A stretch of 22,409 nt of DNA from DAOTYX01 sp034434635 (GCA_034434635.1 DAOTYX010000051.1:1-22409), one strand, 5' to 3'; positions 12,753 through 20,137 are shown, numbered from the stretch's first letter. Translations and numbers: made by a program. Notes: generated by a model not told the origin, from the letters alone.

Positions 12753-13335
12753 TTTCTTCCTCCTGGTCGGCGCCCATCGCCTCTCGTAACCAGGCCTCAT
12801 CGGTCAGTTCGTCCCGCAAGGCCACCAGCGTGCGGTGATAGAGAGACTTGACCGCTCCCTCGCTCCGTTCCAGGATGATGCCGATCTCGCGGTTGGAGAG
12901 CCCCTCCACGAACTTGAGGATCAGCAACTCCTGGCGGTCTGGCGGCAACCGCCGCACTGCGCGCAGCAGCCGCTGTCGCTCCTCCGCCGATTCCACCACT
13001 GCTTGCGGCCCGTTTCGCTCCGGTTCTGCTGTCTGCACCGCGTCCAGCGCCACCACTGGTCGGCGGCTGCGCTGACGCAGCCAGTTGGCCACGGCGTTGT
13101 GGGCGATACGGTAGAGCCAGGCCTCGAAAGGCGCGCCGTAGTCCACGTAACGCGACAGGTGCTTCAACGCCTGGTGGAAGGTCCACGCGGTCAGGTCCTC
13201 GGCGTCCTCCGGGTTGCCCGTGCGGTAGTAGAGGTATCGGTAGACGCGGGCGACATACCGCTGATAGAGTTCGCCGAAGGCCTCAGGGTCCTCTCTCGCG
13301 CGGGCGATGAGGCGGACTTCACTTTCGTTTTCCAT
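12745..13335 (-). CDS. ECF-type RNA polymerase sigma factor
   Basis: This 196-residue sigma70-family group 4 factor is predicted to direct RNA polymerase to a small envelope- or stress-related regulon. Region 2 is clear: EAFGELYQRYVARVYRYLYY, then GNPEDAEDLTAWTFHQAL, then FEAWLYRIAHNAVANWLRQ. A charged linker precedes region 4: AVRRLPPDRQELLILKFVEG with helix-turn-helix LSNREIGIILERSEGAVKSL. No C-terminal extension is seen. I use the ATG at 13335. A GTG six codons upstream adds nothing conserved. The anti-sigma candidate overlaps its 3' end by 8 nt. No convincing autoregulatory promoter could be recognised in the 50 bp upstream. Confidence 0.93.
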   Translation of the reverse strand: MENESEVRLIARAREDPEAFGELYQRYVARVYRYLYYRTGNPEDAEDLTAWTFHQALKHLSRYVDYGAPFEAWLYRIAHNAVANWLRQRSRRPVVALDAVQTAEPERNGPQAVVESAEERQRLLRAVRRLPPDRQELLILKFVEGLSNREIGIILERSEGAVKSLYHRTLVALRDELTDEAWLREAMGADQEEENG

Positions 13336-13387
13336 GAGTAGAAAACACCGCACCAGGCGTAGCGTTACGCAGCGCGCCGTATGGGCT

Positions 13388-14692
13388 TCACCGCCCCGCA
13401 GCGCGGAGAACGGCCTGCACCTCCGGCGCTTCCAGGAAGCGGGCGCGGAGGGCGGGGTCGGGGAGCGGGTCAGCGGTCTGGTGGATGAAATCGGCGGCGA
13501 TCTGCAGGTGCAACCGGGCCACCTCAGGGTCCTCGCTGGCCCGTCCGAGGGCCGCGTGCAGTTGCCACAGCAGCAGGTGACTGGGGAGGGCGTGGGCGCT
13601 GGTCAGCGCCTCCTGCAGTACCGCCTGAGCGGCCCGTCGGTTCCCCTGCGCCAGATGGATCCGGCCGCGAAGCATCCTGGCCCGGGTGATGTGGAGGGCG
13701 CTGCCGACAGCGCTGGCCTCGGCCTCCAGTTGAGCGGCGAGGTCCAGAGCCTGGGCCACCCGCCCCTGGCGCAGTGAGGCATCCCCCATGCTGTAGAGCG
13801 CCTGGAGCGCCAGGTCCTTGTCCCCTGCTTCCCGCGCCTGGGCCAGGGCCTTCTCCAGGCACATCATGCCCTCGCTGTACCGCCCCATCAACACCAGGTC
13901 TACGCCCATATTGCGCGTCGCGTCCAACAGGATCGGCAGAATCCCCAGGTTGCTGGCGAGCCTGACCGCCTCCTCGTGGTAATGCAGGGCCGATTCCACG
14001 TTGAACAGTTCCTGGTGGGCCTCTCCCAGGTTGTTCAGCACCAGGGCCATGCCGTGACCGTCATCGAGGCTGCGGAAGCAGTCCAGCGCTTCTTCGTAGG
14101 CGGATATGGCCTGATCGAGGCGGCCAGCGAAGGCATAGGCAATGCCCAGACTGAGCAGCACGTTGCCAAGCACGAAGGCGTCGCGCGTGTGGCGCAGGGC
14201 CATGCGGGCCTGGGTGAGCAATCGCACCGCCTCGTCCATCCGCCCCTGCTTCCAGCAGAGCGTACCCAGGCCATCCCAAGCGCGGACACGGCAGAGGGTC
14301 GCGCCGGTATCGCGGGTCTCCTCCAAGGCCTGATTGTAGGCATTCTCCGCCGCGATGTAGTCGCCAAGTTTGCTGTAGCAGTCGCCGATCCCCACCAGCG
14401 CCTCGCTGCGTTGGGCGTGGACGGGGGAGTTCTGGCGCACGTCCTGGAAGTCACTCAGGGCGGTGTAGTCGCCGAGGAAGCGCCGTGCCCAGCCGCGCTC
14501 CAACGTCAGAGCGAAGCGCAGATGCTCTCGTTCCTCAGAAGGCGGCAGGGACGCGATCAGGTCGAGCCCTTCCTCGACCAGGCGCAAAGCATCGGAATAG
14601 CGACCCGTGGTGGTCGCCGCGTGCGCCTGCTGGTACCTGTGGGTAGCGCTCTCCAGCCTCTCCCTTTCAGACGATTGGGCGGATTTCTTCAC
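13388..14692 (-). CDS. Tetratricopeptide-repeat protein
   Basis: This 434-residue protein is built almost wholly of TPR-like helical hairpins, with no signal peptide or TM helix, so probably a cytoplasmic protein-protein interaction scaffold. Recognisable repeats include GDCYSKLGDYIAAENAYNQA, GTLCWKQGRMDEAVRLLTQA, GIAYAFAGRLDQAISAYEEA and NLGEAHQELFNVESALHYHE. Each has the small residue/Gly at TPR position 8 and Ala at 20. The family is common in large signalling proteins (for example after STAND ATPase modules), but no such module is present here. The start is a GTG (14692) with AGGCAGGTAA about 7 nt upstream. The gene is 51 nt from the upstream lectin-domain gene and ends about 50 nt before the sigma gene's start. 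Partner unknown. Confidence 0.88.
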   Translation of the reverse strand: MKKSAQSSERERLESATHRYQQAHAATTTGRYSDALRLVEEGLDLIASLPPSEEREHLRFALTLERGWARRFLGDYTALSDFQDVRQNSPVHAQRSEALVGIGDCYSKLGDYIAAENAYNQALEETRDTGATLCRVRAWDGLGTLCWKQGRMDEAVRLLTQARMALRHTRDAFVLGNVLLSLGIAYAFAGRLDQAISAYEEALDCFRSLDDGHGMALVLNNLGEAHQELFNVESALHYHEEAVRLASNLGILPILLDATRNMGVDLVLMGRYSEGMMCLEKALAQAREAGDKDLALQALYSMGDASLRQGRVAQALDLAAQLEAEASAVGSALHITRARMLRGRIHLAQGNRRAAQAVLQEALTSAHALPSHLLLWQLHAALGRASEDPEVARLHLQIAADFIHQTADPLPDPALRARFLEAPEVQAVLRAAGR

Positions 14693-14743
14693 TCGTTACC
14701 TGCCTCCGAGCCCTTCATGGTCCGGGCTCGTCGTCGCCAGATG

Positions 14744-15343
14744 TTAGGGGATGATCCTGACCCGTACGGCCCCCTCGTTGTCCGCCAGGCTGGTGTCGCA
14801 GTCATTGATGCGCAGCAACAATCTGCCGTCTGACCGCGCCGTGAACACACCGCCGTTGCCGACGAAGAACACCTCGTCACCCAGCGCGCCGATCAGCGCT
14901 CCCTTGCGTCCCCCCGGCAGGGGTTCACAGCAGCCAGCCCTGCCACAGACGTAACTGTCGCCCTCCGCATCGAAGGGCGCGAGGGTACCTCCCCAGTACG
15001 TCCATGAGCCCGACACGTACTCCAGCCGAAACTGCCGGCCTTCCTGCAGGATCAGGCCGGTGTCCTGCCAACCCCGGTCAGAGAGGACCTCGACCTCGCG
15101 CCAGGGGGCTTCCGAGGCGGAAGGCAACCCGCCCTGTCGGATGACCGTGGAGCCAAACAGGACGCCTCCCACCAACCCCGCGGCCGCCCCGAGTGAGGTC
15201 GTCAGCCCGAGCAGCCCGATGGAGGCGTGTCTCTCTTTGCCCCTCGTCGCCCCGGCAGCAAGGAGCGTCGAGAAGCCCGAAAGGGCAGCGCAGACCACGG
15301 CAACGCCGAGGCCGATCAGCGCGATGCCGATTCCGTCGCTCAT
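14744..15343 (-). CDS. Membrane-anchored LecA/PA-IL-like lectin-domain protein
   Basis: This 199-residue protein has two TM helices (about 4-30 and 44-66) joined by a basic loop (TRGKERH), followed by a beta-rich domain (about 86-199). The positive loop predicts that the domain faces outside. The domain resembles PA-IL (LecA) galactophilic lectins: WQDTGLILQEG and YVSGSW at the start, GALIGALGDEVFFVG in the middle, and LLLRINDCDTSLADNEGAV at the end. In LecA the matching loop binds Ca2+ and sugar. Here Asp181, Ser185, Asp188 and Asn189 align by spacing with LecA Asp100, Thr104, Asn107 and Asn108. Five Cys lie at 133-182. The ATG at 15343 is chosen because the -10 hexamer lies at 15353-15358, so any upstream start would be outside the mRNA. 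The transcript is effectively leaderless. Confidence 0.78.
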   Translation of the reverse strand: MSDGIGIALIGLGVAVVCAALSGFSTLLAAGATRGKERHASIGLLGLTTSLGAAAGLVGGVLFGSTVIRQGGLPSASEAPWREVEVLSDRGWQDTGLILQEGRQFRLEYVSGSWTYWGGTLAPFDAEGDSYVCGRAGCCEPLPGGRKGALIGALGDEVFFVGNGGVFTARSDGRLLLRINDCDTSLADNEGAVRVRIIP

Positions 15344-15352
15344 ACCGACCGC

Positions 15353-15381
15353 ATTATAGGCCAATTGTCGCCCCTCGTCAA
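15353..15381 (-). promoter_or_regulatory. Sigma70-type promoter of the lectin-domain gene
   Basis: TTGACG (15376-15381), a 17-bp spacer, and TATAAT (15353-15358). The expected start near 15346 is only about 3 nt before the ATG. It diverges from the promoter at 15416. Confidence 0.85.
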
Positions 15382-15387
15382 CGGTAA

Positions 15388-15407
15388 CCCTTTCGCGCCC
15401 TTTCGCG
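15388..15407. repeat. 10-bp tandem duplication between divergent promoters
   Basis: CCCTTTCGCG occurs twice without a gap (15388-15397 and 15398-15407). The units are one helical turn apart and lie centrally between two divergent -35 hexamers (15381 and 15416). It could be a paired activator or repressor site. Confidence 0.7.
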
Positions 15408-15415
15408 CACGTGCC

Positions 15416-15444
15416 TTGTCATTCTCGGCTGATTGTGCTACACT
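15416..15444 (+). promoter_or_regulatory. Sigma70-type promoter of the surface protein-pth operon
   Basis: TTGTCA (15416-15421), a 17-bp spacer, and TACACT (15439-15444). The start near 15451 gives a leader of about 29 nt containing AAGGAG before the ATG at 15480. Confidence 0.72.
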
Positions 15445-15479
15445 TCACCCCTACTACAGGCGGAAGCGCAAGGAGTTCT

Positions 15480-16238
15480 ATGTCGAGGTGGTGGGTCGTT
15501 CCCATAGCGATACTCATCCTGCTGGGCAGCGTGGCTCTGGCGGGCGGGCGGCTCCTGGCCGCGCCGCCACCACAGGCCAACCAGTGCGCGATCACCTGGC
15601 CCACCGAGGGCGCAGCGGTCAGCGGCGTGGTCGAGATCACCGGCTTCGCCACCCACACCGAATTCCGCGCCTACGGCCTGGCCTACGCCGCCGGCCCGGC
15701 CCCCACCGCGGCCTCCAACTGGCAATGGCTGGTCTGGGACGTCCAGGAGCAGGTGAACGGGGGGACGCTGGCGACGTGGGACACCGCCGCGCTGAGCGTT
15801 GCAGGACAGCCAGTGGTGCCCAACGGCGTCTACCACCTGACCCTGGTCTGCTACCGGCAGGGCAGCACCGACCCCACGCAGGTCTTCGTGCGCAACATCA
15901 CCGTCAACAACGTGGAGACCACGCCGACTCCCGCCCCCACCGACACACCGGAGGCGCAGCCCACCGCCAGCCTGGTGACCCCGACAGCGGTGCCGGTGGA
16001 GCAGCCGCCCACTTCGACGCCCTTCCCCACCCCCACCCTTGCTCCCGGCGAGACGCCACGACCGGCAAGTAGCGGGGGAGGAGAGGAGGGTAGCGAACCA
16101 CCGATCGACATGGGCCAGGTGCGCAGCAACTTCTTCACCGGCGTCAAAGTCGCCCTGCTCCTCTTCGCCCTGTGGGGACTGTACCTGTTCGGCAAGGCTG
16201 CCGTGCGCTACTACCTGCGCTCACGGCTCCGCCGATGA
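15480..16238 (+). CDS. Exported membrane-anchored protein with Ig-like domain and Thr/Pro linker
   Basis: This 252-residue protein has an N-terminal signal/anchor (WVVPIAILILLGSVALAGG), a folded beta domain (36-146) and a low-complexity Thr/Pro/Glu stalk (147-208). A C-terminal TM helix follows (about 221-239) with a basic cytoplasmic tail (RYYLRSRLRR). The domain carries WPTEGAAVSGVVEITG, GGTLATWDTAALS and NGVYHLTLVCYRQG. This is a pattern I associate with Ig-like modules at the ends of Chloroflexota penicillin-binding and surface proteins, though the function is unknown. ATG 15480 is chosen for AAGGAG 4 nt upstream and because it starts the signal sequence. The stop is 13 nt before pth, which lacks its own SD and promoter. 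Confidence 0.82.
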   Translation: MSRWWVVPIAILILLGSVALAGGRLLAAPPPQANQCAITWPTEGAAVSGVVEITGFATHTEFRAYGLAYAAGPAPTAASNWQWLVWDVQEQVNGGTLATWDTAALSVAGQPVVPNGVYHLTLVCYRQGSTDPTQVFVRNITVNNVETTPTPAPTDTPEAQPTASLVTPTAVPVEQPPTSTPFPTPTLAPGETPRPASSGGGEEGSEPPIDMGQVRSNFFTGVKVALLLFALWGLYLFGKAAVRYYLRSRLRR

Positions 16239-16251
16239 GCCTTCTCCCCCA

Positions 16252-16824
16252 ATGGAACGGGAGATCTACCTCCTGGTCGGTCTGGGCAACCCCGGCCCGC
16301 GCTACGCCCGCAACCGTCACAACGTGGGCTTTCGCTGCCTGCGTCGCCTGGCGACTGCCCACGGCCTGAAGTTCAGCCGCCGCCAGAAAAACGCCCACGT
16401 CGCCACCGGCACCATCGCCGACCATCCGGTCGTGTTGGCGTTGCCACAGACCTTCATGAACGAAAGCGGTCGCTCGGTCGCCGCGCTGACCCGTTTCTAC
16501 AAGGTGCCCCCCGACCGCCTGCTGGTCGTCTATGACGACCTGGACCTGCCGCCGGGGGTGCTGCGGTTGCGGCCTGGCGGCGGCAGTGCGGGCCATAAGG
16601 GGATGCGCTCGATCATCGCTGCGCTGGGCGGGGAGAACTTCCCGCGGCTGCGCGTGGGCATCGGCCGGCCGCCGGGACAGATGGATCCCGCCGACTACGT
16701 GCTGCAGGACTTCTCCGCCGAAGAAGAGCCGCTCATCGAAGCAGCGCTCGAGCGGGCCGTCGCCGCCATCGAGACCTGGCTGGCGGATGGGCTGGATGAG
16801 GCGATGAACCGGTACAATGGATAA
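16252..16824 (+). CDS. pth: Peptidyl-tRNA hydrolase
   Basis: This 190-residue enzyme releases tRNA from stalled peptidyl-tRNA (EC 3.1.1.29). Signature segments in order are LLVGLGNPGPRYARNRHNVG with Asn13 and catalytic His23, then PQTFMNESG (Asn70), YDDLDLPPG (Asp95) and GGGSAGHKGMRSI (His115). The position that is Asn114 in E. coli is Lys116 here. Length is normal. The ATG has no visible SD and lies 13 nt after the stop of the upstream surface-protein gene, so translation probably depends on reinitiation. This is an unusual upstream neighbour for pth. Confidence 0.95.
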   Translation: MEREIYLLVGLGNPGPRYARNRHNVGFRCLRRLATAHGLKFSRRQKNAHVATGTIADHPVVLALPQTFMNESGRSVAALTRFYKVPPDRLLVVYDDLDLPPGVLRLRPGGGSAGHKGMRSIIAALGGENFPRLRVGIGRPPGQMDPADYVLQDFSAEEEPLIEAALERAVAAIETWLADGLDEAMNRYNG

Positions 16825-16834
16825 GGGGGGCGTT

Positions 16835-16858
16835 GGGCGCGGCCAGAAGACCGCGCCC
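16835..16858. terminator. Possible bidirectional terminator hairpin between convergent genes
   Basis: GGGCGCGG (16835-16842) and CCGCGCCC (16851-16858) form an 8-bp GC stem with an 8-base loop. It is placed between the convergent ends of pth and the Wzz-like gene. Neither side has a T-tract, so intrinsic termination is only suggested. Confidence 0.45.
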
Positions 16859-16878
16859 GGCGTTCAGAGAGAGACCCC

Positions 16879-17556
16879 TCACCGGTGACGGGGTATCTGG
16901 GCGATGACGGGCAATCCCACCCCTTCCGCCTCCTCGGCTGAGCGGACGGTGGGGTCGAGGTAGTGCCAGAGCAGGGCCAGGCCCACCCCCACTGCCAGCG
17001 CCAGCGTCAGACGCACCGCGGGTCCAAGCATCTGCGCGCGCAGTCCCGGCGCCTGCGGTATCGGCACCGGTTCGTCGAGACGACGCACCGCCGGTTCCAG
17101 CCCGGCCAGTTGCGGGAAGTAGGCTTCCCCGTTCGTGGTCAGTTCGTCGCTCACCGCCTGCGCCACCGCTCGCGCTCCGTCGGCGTCCCCCCACGTCACG
17201 TAGATGACCATCATGGACTGGGCGTTATTGCTGGCGATGGCCCCGCGCACCGCTGCCGGGTCCACCGTCACCCCCTGGTCGGCCAGGCGGCTGGCCACGC
17301 CCTCCGCGAACCGGCCCGTGCGAGCCACATCCGCCAGTCCGTTGGCGATGTACTCCGAGGTGAGCCAGGGGTAGTAGCGGTCGTAATCCAGACTCAATCC
17401 AGCGGGCGGAGTGCCGGCCGCGAAGCGCATCACCACCTGGTAAGTTGGCGCTGGCGGGCGATAGGTGGCGATGGTGTGGACCAACACGACCAGCAGCGGC
17501 GCGATCGCCAGCCACCAGCGGCGACGGACCGCTTTCCAGATTGCTTGCAGTTCCAT
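16879..17556 (-). CDS. Wzz/chain-length-determinant-like polysaccharide protein
   Basis: This 225-residue inner-membrane protein has TM1 at about 14-32 (WWLAIAPLLVVLVHTIATY), an extracytoplasmic helical domain (33-177) with YQVVMRFAAG, PWLTSEYIANGL and AQSMMVIYVTW, then TM2 at about 178-199. A short cytoplasmic tail ends in VGLPVIAQIPRHR. This is the layout of the Wzz/YveK co-polymerase family that controls glycan chain length, without a fused tyrosine kinase. The last motif (VIAQIP) is where kinase-containing homologues continue. The ATG is 3 nt after the stop of the glycosyltransferase gene, so it is coupled to it. Confidence 0.86.
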   Translation of the reverse strand: MELQAIWKAVRRRWWLAIAPLLVVLVHTIATYRPPAPTYQVVMRFAAGTPPAGLSLDYDRYYPWLTSEYIANGLADVARTGRFAEGVASRLADQGVTVDPAAVRGAIASNNAQSMMVIYVTWGDADGARAVAQAVSDELTTNGEAYFPQLAGLEPAVRRLDEPVPIPQAPGLRAQMLGPAVRLTLALAVGVGLALLWHYLDPTVRSAEEAEGVGLPVIAQIPRHR

Positions 17557-17559
17557 CCC

Positions 17560-18681
17560 TCATTCACCTCCAGGCAGGCCCGTGGCTCTCTTCTTCCCCA
17601 TCGCGTCGGCCAGAAAGCGACTCAGGCGCTCCCGGAAGACGGCGCGGTCGAAGCGGGCGGCGTTCTCGACGCAGTCCTGCGGGTTCACCGCCAGCGGATC
17701 GAAGGCACGCACGGCTTCCGCCAGGGCTTCGGGGGTGGGGGTGCGGAAGAAGGCGCCGGTGCGCCCCTCGATTACCGTGTCCAACGCTCCGCCGGCGGCA
17801 TAGGCGATGACCGGCCGGCCGGCGGCCTGCGCCTGAACCGGCGCGATGCCGAAGTCCTCCTCCCCCGGCAGGATGTAGGCCCGGCAGTGGGCCATCAGGT
17901 CGCCGAGCCGTTCCTGCGGCACGCGGCCCAGGAAAGTGACGGTGGGGCCGGCCATCCTCTCCAGCGCCGGACGGTCCCGCCCGTCCCCGGCGATGACCAG
18001 GGGTAGCCGCAACCGGTTGAAGGCCTGCACCGCCAGGTCAATGCGGCGGTAGGGGATGAGGCGGGAGACGATGAGGTAGTATTCCTCGGGCGCGGGCGCG
18101 GGGCGGAAGCGGGCGGTGTCCACCGGCGGGTGGATGACCACAGACTCGCGCCGGTAGTACCGACGGATACGCTCCTGCACGGCGTTGGAGATAGCGATGA
18201 AGTGGTCCACCCGCTGCGCGGCCCGATAGTCCCAGCGGCGCAGGAGCGCCACCAGCGGGCGGAGGGCCAGCCGCAGGCCCGCTGGCAGCGCTTCGCGAGC
18301 GGCGTAGCCAGCGAAGTCCCACACATAGCGCGTGGGGGTCAGGCAGTAGCAGACGTGGATGGCAGTACCCGTGCGGACGCCGTGGCAGAAGCCCGACTTG
18401 TTGCTCAGCACCAGGTCGTAGCCGGAGAGGTCGAGGCGGGAGAAGGCGAGGGGGTAGAGCGGCAGATAGGGCTGATGGTGGCGGTAGATGCCTGGAAGGC
18501 GGTCCATCCAGGTGGTGCGGATGTCCCAGGCGTGGTAGGCGGCGGGCATGCCGTCGCGCCAGTACATCGCCGTGTAGACCGGCGCGCCGGGGAGCATGTC
18601 CACCAGGTTTTCCAGCACGTCCTCCGCGCCGCCGACCTGGTTCAGCCAGTCGTGCACCAGAGCGATCCGTGGCTCCGACAC
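17560..18681 (-). CDS. GT4-type glycosyltransferase with substituted donor-site residues
   Basis: This 373-residue GT-B glycosyltransferase is probably cytoplasmic. The N-domain begins RIALVHDWLNQVGGAEDVLE, and the C-domain starts near YYLIVSRLIPYRRIDLAVQA. In the canonical GT4 pattern the latter reads YKR..., so Lys212 is Arg here. The EX7E motif is EDFGIAPVQ: Glu275 is present but the second Glu is Gln283. Gly-rich segments GDGRDRP and AAGGALDTV are present. The family transfers sugars from nucleotide donors to lipid or glycan acceptors, and here is paired with a Wzz-like gene. The start is a GTG at 18681, about 1 nt from the predicted transcription start, so leaderless translation is expected. 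No SD is visible. Confidence 0.9.
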   Translation of the reverse strand: MSEPRIALVHDWLNQVGGAEDVLENLVDMLPGAPVYTAMYWRDGMPAAYHAWDIRTTWMDRLPGIYRHHQPYLPLYPLAFSRLDLSGYDLVLSNKSGFCHGVRTGTAIHVCYCLTPTRYVWDFAGYAAREALPAGLRLALRPLVALLRRWDYRAAQRVDHFIAISNAVQERIRRYYRRESVVIHPPVDTARFRPAPAPEEYYLIVSRLIPYRRIDLAVQAFNRLRLPLVIAGDGRDRPALERMAGPTVTFLGRVPQERLGDLMAHCRAYILPGEEDFGIAPVQAQAAGRPVIAYAAGGALDTVIEGRTGAFFRTPTPEALAEAVRAFDPLAVNPQDCVENAARFDRAVFRERLSRFLADAMGKKRATGLPGGE

Positions 18682-18688
18682 GGGGGGT

Positions 18689-18716
18689 AGTATACCCTGG
18701 CTGGGGCGGCTGTCAA
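18689..18716 (-). promoter_or_regulatory. Sigma70-type promoter of the GT4-Wzz operon
   Basis: TTGACA (18711-18716), a 16-bp spacer, and TATACT (18689-18694). The predicted start (about 18682) falls at the GTG start codon, which implies a leaderless mRNA. Confidence 0.82.
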
Positions 18717-18762
18717 CTGCCGACGGGGTACCTGCCCGGCCTGTCCGGAGGTTGTGCCCCGA

Positions 18763-19872
18763 CTACTCCAGGTCGTATGTTATCCCAAGTTCCTTCCCCA
18801 GCGCCCGCAGGTCAGCAGCCACCTTGGGGTTGAGTGGGATGCCATCGCGAAGACGTCGCTCTGTCTCTTCGTACTCTTTTTCCCCGTGGATGTAGATGCG
18901 GCTTGCCCCCTCTGCCTTGGGGGCGCTCTTCAGCCGTCGTTGCAGGTCATCCATTGCTGCCTTGAACTCATCCACAGGTCGGAAAGCATCCACACGCCAC
19001 GCGCCGAAAAAGTGGCCAATCTGGGAGGGGAGAGGTTTCCCCTCCTCCGTTCTGGGGTAGACGAGGTCGGCATAGGCCGCGCCAGCAAGAACCCCGCAGA
19101 AGACGTCCACCCACAGAGCCAGGCCATACCCCTTGTGACCGCTTAGCAGTTCCCCAGCCCCGCCCAGTGGCAGGAGCCCACCGCCGGCCCCCTGTCTGGA
19201 GTCCTGCAGCACCTGTCCGGCGTCGGTTGTTGGAATGCCGGCTGCGTCGGTGGCCCAACCCAGAGGAATAGGCTTCTCCAGCCGCTCATACACCTCCAGT
19301 TTGCCGCGCGGCACGACGCTGGTGGCCATGTCCAGGACGAACGGTCGCTCCTGGCCTGCCGGGGCGGCTACGGCGATCGGGTTGGTGCCCAGCATCGCGT
19401 TCCGCCCGAAGGTCGGCACCACCAACACGCTGGCATTGGTCATGGACATGCCGATGCAATCGTGCTCCAGAGCCATCATCGCGTAGTAGCCAGCGATACC
19501 ATAGTGGTTCGAATTGCGCACCGTGACAAAGCCCGAGCCGTACTCCTTTGCTTTCAGGATGGCCTTCTGCATCGCCCGGTAGGAGACCGGGTGTCCCAGG
19601 CCGGCCCCGGCGTCTATCACCGTTGTGGTGGGGGTCTCTGCCAGTATCCTTTCCTGTGCCCGAGGCCTGGCCATGCCGCTTCGCAGGCTGTTGACGTAGC
19701 GTCGCAGGCGAGCGACGCCGTGGCTGTCAATCCCCCGCAGGTCGGCGGCGACCAACACATCGGCCACGATGCGCGCGTCCCCGTTCGGGATTTCCAGTCT
19801 CTCAAACACCTGGATGCAGAATCTCTTCAGGGGTTCTGCCCCTACTCGTACCGCAGTTTCTTTTGATGACAT
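18763..19872 (-). CDS. Ldh_2 (malate/L-lactate/sulfolactate) family NAD(P)-dependent dehydrogenase
   Basis: This 369-residue oxidoreductase interconverts a 2-hydroxy acid and a 2-oxo acid. The family includes archaeal malate dehydrogenase, ureidoglycolate and sulfolactate dehydrogenases, so the substrate cannot be named. Diagnostic segments are AADLRGIDSHGVARLRRYV (His51), VTVRNSNHYGIAGYYAM (candidate catalytic His123), GTNPIAVAAP, VLDMATSVVPRGKLEVY and GHKGYGLALWVDVFCGVLAG. Length is normal and no break is visible. The ATG (19872) is preceded by CCGAGGGGCTG. It is last in a minus-strand array after the MoaD-like gene (37-nt gap) and AOR. The idea that it feeds or drains an aldehyde/acid couple with AOR is inference. 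Confidence 0.93.
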   Translation of the reverse strand: MSSKETAVRVGAEPLKRFCIQVFERLEIPNGDARIVADVLVAADLRGIDSHGVARLRRYVNSLRSGMARPRAQERILAETPTTTVIDAGAGLGHPVSYRAMQKAILKAKEYGSGFVTVRNSNHYGIAGYYAMMALEHDCIGMSMTNASVLVVPTFGRNAMLGTNPIAVAAPAGQERPFVLDMATSVVPRGKLEVYERLEKPIPLGWATDAAGIPTTDAGQVLQDSRQGAGGGLLPLGGAGELLSGHKGYGLALWVDVFCGVLAGAAYADLVYPRTEEGKPLPSQIGHFFGAWRVDAFRPVDEFKAAMDDLQRRLKSAPKAEGASRIYIHGEKEYEETERRLRDGIPLNPKVAADLRALGKELGITYDLE

Positions 19873-19909
19873 CAGCCCCTCGGCTCAATCTCCAAAATGG
19901 CCAGATGGC

Positions 19910-20137
19910 CTACCCGCCGGCCATGGGCGGGAAAATGCTGACGCGGCAACTGGCGGGCAGGAGTTCGTTCAGATTGCTTTGCCGACCATCCACGACCACG
20001 ATCCCAACTTCCGCAGGGTCCACGCCGAGGCGTGCGAGCACGTCTGCCACGGTGCCGGGGCTTTCCCCCAGGTCCAACTGGAGCCGTGGCCCGATGCCGC
20101 GCTGCCGCAGGGTGCCGAACACGCGAATCTCGAGCAT
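19910..20137 (-). CDS. MoaD/ThiS-family ubiquitin-like sulfur carrier
   Basis: This 75-residue beta-grasp protein ends in PPMAGG, the Gly-Gly tail that is adenylated and thiocarboxylated in sulfur carriers. It starts MLEIRVFGTLRQR and has the VADVLARLGVD helix and LPASCRVSIFPP strand typical of MoaD. Proteins of this size are often encoded next to tungsten/molybdenum AOR genes and are thought to supply molybdopterin sulfur. The ATG (20137) lies 3 nt after the AOR stop, so the two are translationally coupled. The coding sequence is intact even though the AOR upstream is broken. Confidence 0.9.
   Translation of the reverse strand: MLEIRVFGTLRQRGIGPRLQLDLGESPGTVADVLARLGVDPAEVGIVVVDGRQSNLNELLPASCRVSIFPPMAGG

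Noticed and set aside
15344..15364. Upstream start (ATG at 15364) for the lectin-domain gene
   Set aside because: It lies within or upstream of the TATAAT at 15353-15358 and so would not be in the mRNA.
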